From an uncultured Pelagibacteraceae bacterium (lineage in GTDB: Bacteria; Pseudomonadota; Alphaproteobacteria; Pelagibacterales; Pelagibacteraceae), in contig CACEBA010000005.1 of assembly GCA_902557585.1 (NCBI GenBank), forward strand, positions 1 to 34,268: a stretch of 34,268 nucleotides of DNA. The letters run 5' to 3'. How positions within the stretch are numbered: the first letter of the stretch is position 1; every line of letters begins with the position of its first letter. Below the pieces are notes generated by a model. The model was not told where the DNA came from, made no database searches, and worked only from the letters and a program-made list of their open reading frames with translations. The position numbers and the translations under genes were made by a program. Positions 33,079 to 34,268 of the stretch are shown piece after piece.

Positions 33079-33429
33079 ATGGATATTTTATCGAAAAATG
33101 ATGATGAGATATATGAATTGGCCAAGCCTATTTGGGATAATTTAGTTAGGTCATCTAATTTAAAAGATTATGGTGGATTTACTAAAGATTTTTCAACACA
33201 AATGTTGTTTGGGGCCAATGAAGTAGAACTTGGTAAGCAGTGGGCTAACAATAAGATCATTACTAATTTAAATGAAACATTTGAACCTTTTGGCTGCCTC
33301 AGAAGAGGAATTCATGTCACTGTTTTAATTAAACAAACCAATAAAGAAATCTCAGGTGAGTTTTTGGGTAGGCTCGTTCTTGGAGTTGAAGATGATGTCG
33401 TAAAAGTATTTGGGGCTACAATTTATTAA
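33079..33429 (+). CDS. Unknown protein of the apr cluster (116 aa)
   Basis: It lies 19 bases after aprA on the same strand. The 116 residues contain no signal peptide or membrane helix. The first half is acidic and helical (MDILSKNDDEIYELAKPIWDN, given in part). The second half looks strand-rich: GCLRRGIHVTVLIKQ, GEFLGRLVLGVEDDVVKVFGATIY, here GEFLGRLVLG. A single cysteine sits in FGCLRRG. I do not recognise a family. A role with APS reductase (assembly or regulation) is suggested only by position. Confidence 0.75.
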   Translation: MDILSKNDDEIYELAKPIWDNLVRSSNLKDYGGFTKDFSTQMLFGANEVELGKQWANNKIITNLNETFEPFGCLRRGIHVTVLIKQTNKEISGEFLGRLVLGVEDDVVKVFGATIY

Positions 33430-33497
33430 AATAAAAAATCTTCAGCTTATTAAGTATTTATTTGACAAATAGAATGGTGGGTGTAATGACATGATAA

Positions 33498-33632
33498 ATG
33501 CATATCTCAGAAATTAAAATTTTTAATAAACTCCCTAGATTAAAAACTTCATACGTTAAAGTAGGTATTTTAATGAGTTTACTTGCTTACTGGGGTGTAA
33601 TTTTAGTTGGAACTTTTGTTACTTTTAACTAA
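33498..33632 (+). CDS. One-helix membrane microprotein of the apr cluster (44 aa)
   Basis: The ATG at 33498 opens 44 codons. A basic N-terminal half (MHISEIKIFNKLPRLKTSYVK, in part) is followed by a hydrophobic helix VGILMSLLAYWGVILVGTFV, giving a single inner-membrane span with a cytoplasmic N-terminus. It sits 30 bases before the sulfite-exporter-like gene and could be a small partner of it. A second ATG twelve bases earlier runs straight into a stop. I do not recognise it. Confidence 0.55.
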   Translation: MHISEIKIFNKLPRLKTSYVKVGILMSLLAYWGVILVGTFVTFN

Positions 33633-33662
33633 GTTATTTTTAAGCCTAATTTTTAAGTTTAT

Positions 33663-34268
33663 ATGGAAGTTTTTTTACCAATAGCGCAAGTATTTGTTAA
33701 TCCTATAGAAATACTTTTATTGAGCGCAATAGTTGGAGTACTCTCTGGACTGTTCGGAGTTGGTGGGGGTTTCTTAATGACACCATTTCTTATTTTTTTA
33801 GGTATCCCTCCTGCTTATGCCGTTGCAAATGAAGCTAACAATATTTTAGCTACTTCTGTCTCTGGATCAACAACTTACTATTTAAAAAATATTTTAGATT
33901 ATAAAATGGGTTTTATAATTGTAATTGGTGGTATAATTGGAACTACATTAGGAATTTATACATTCTCATATTTTAAAGGTATTGGAAAAATAGATACTGT
34001 GATTTCGTTAGCCTATATGTATATTTTAGCTATCATTGGAACATTGATGCTCGTTGAAAGTTTAAGAGAAATAGACCAGGCAAAAAGAAATGTTTTAGCC
34101 AAAAAAAAGGCACATGTGCATTATTGGATACATGGCCTTCCACTTAGAATGAGATTTCCTAAATCAAAATTGTACGAGAGTATTTTTACTCCAATTATAA
34201 TTGGACTTATTGTTGGATTTATTGCAGCTATTATGGGAATTGGTGGCGCTTTCATACTAGTACCTGCA
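33663..34268 (+). CDS. TauE/SafE-family sulfite exporter-like permease (partial)
   Basis: The ATG at 33663 gives 202 codons without a stop before the window edge. Multiple helices are seen. The first repeat has SGLFGVGGGFLMTPFLIFLGIPP; the second repeat begins GFIAAIMGIGGAFILVPA. This doubled G-G-G-F/A-pattern is typical of TauE/SafE. A cytoplasmic loop with REIDQAKRNVLAKKKAH separates the halves. Position after aprMBA strongly suggests export of sulfite or a related anion. It differs clearly from the other TauE/SafE protein at 6446. Confidence 0.9.
   Translation, partial: MEVFLPIAQVFVNPIEILLLSAIVGVLSGLFGVGGGFLMTPFLIFLGIPPAYAVANEANNILATSVSGSTTYYLKNILDYKMGFIIVIGGIIGTTLGIYTFSYFKGIGKIDTVISLAYMYILAIIGTLMLVESLREIDQAKRNVLAKKKAHVHYWIHGLPLRMRFPKSKLYESIFTPIIIGLIVGFIAAIMGIGGAFILVPA

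Noticed and set aside
1..34268. CRISPR arrays, tRNA/rRNA genes, insertion sequences and phage genes
   Set aside because: No regularly spaced long repeats, no tRNA T-loop pattern with matching arms, no transposase or integrase motifs were found by eye.

Overview
The window looks like a piece of a free-living marine alphaproteobacterium of the SAR11 / Pelagibacterales type. This is an inference from several things seen together. The DNA is strongly A+T-rich. Spacers are tiny; no gene-free stretch exceeds 300 bases, and many genes overlap by 1-17 bases or share stop codons. The gene set combines dissimilatory-type APS reductase AprA/AprB with the AprM membrane anchor, a DmdA/GcvT-family protein, isocitrate lyase facing a RamB/ScfR-type regulator, and AmtB. 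I see no tRNA, rRNA, CRISPR array, insertion sequence or prophage.

Layout. 1-230 holds the start of an exported thioredoxin-like protein (minus). 299-1991 is a two-gene ABC-2 export pair. 1988-4719 (minus) carries a DmdA-like aminomethyltransferase, isocitrate lyase and a small unknown ORF. It is divergent from the regulator at 4831, across a spacer with six TTTACAA/TTGTAAA heptamers. 6268-7791 holds a two-helix membrane microprotein, a TauE/SafE permease and a SOUL protein. 7806-11611 is the YbbP/YbbA-type ABC exporter divergent from a TesA-like esterase, with start codons that physically overlap. 11661-14335 holds a metallo-beta-lactamase-fold hydrolase, a small secreted protein, a TPR protein and the SRAP protein. 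14339-16376 (minus) holds an RhlE-like helicase and YajQ. 16499-19487 holds RseP, HU and AmtB, with clear hairpins after HU and AmtB. 19608-22135 holds housekeeping redox genes, an ABA4-like membrane protein and RecX. 22132-23207 (minus) is a compact DUF3553 / CysQ-like / one-helix membrane protein operon. 23249-24367 is mnmA, followed by a 27-residue very basic ORF on the other strand. 24533-29789 is a tight same-strand run: cystathionine beta-lyase, MFS transporter, a pabB/pabA/pabC-like trio and a HIT protein. 29902-34268 is the apr cluster: aprM, aprB, aprA, an unknown 116-residue protein, a 44-residue one-helix protein, and a TauE/SafE sulfite-exporter-like permease cut by the window edge.

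How it fits together. Two themes recur. One is sulfur: APS reductase next to a sulfite-exporter-like permease, a second TauE/SafE protein, a possible DMSP-demethylase relative, a CysQ-like phosphatase and a MetC-like lyase. The other is two-carbon metabolism: isocitrate lyase with a dedicated regulator, fed by acetyl-CoA. The least-explained parts are the aceA/regulator control region with its small ORF, the small unknown genes riding with apr, and several membrane or basic microproteins in the gaps between recognised genes.
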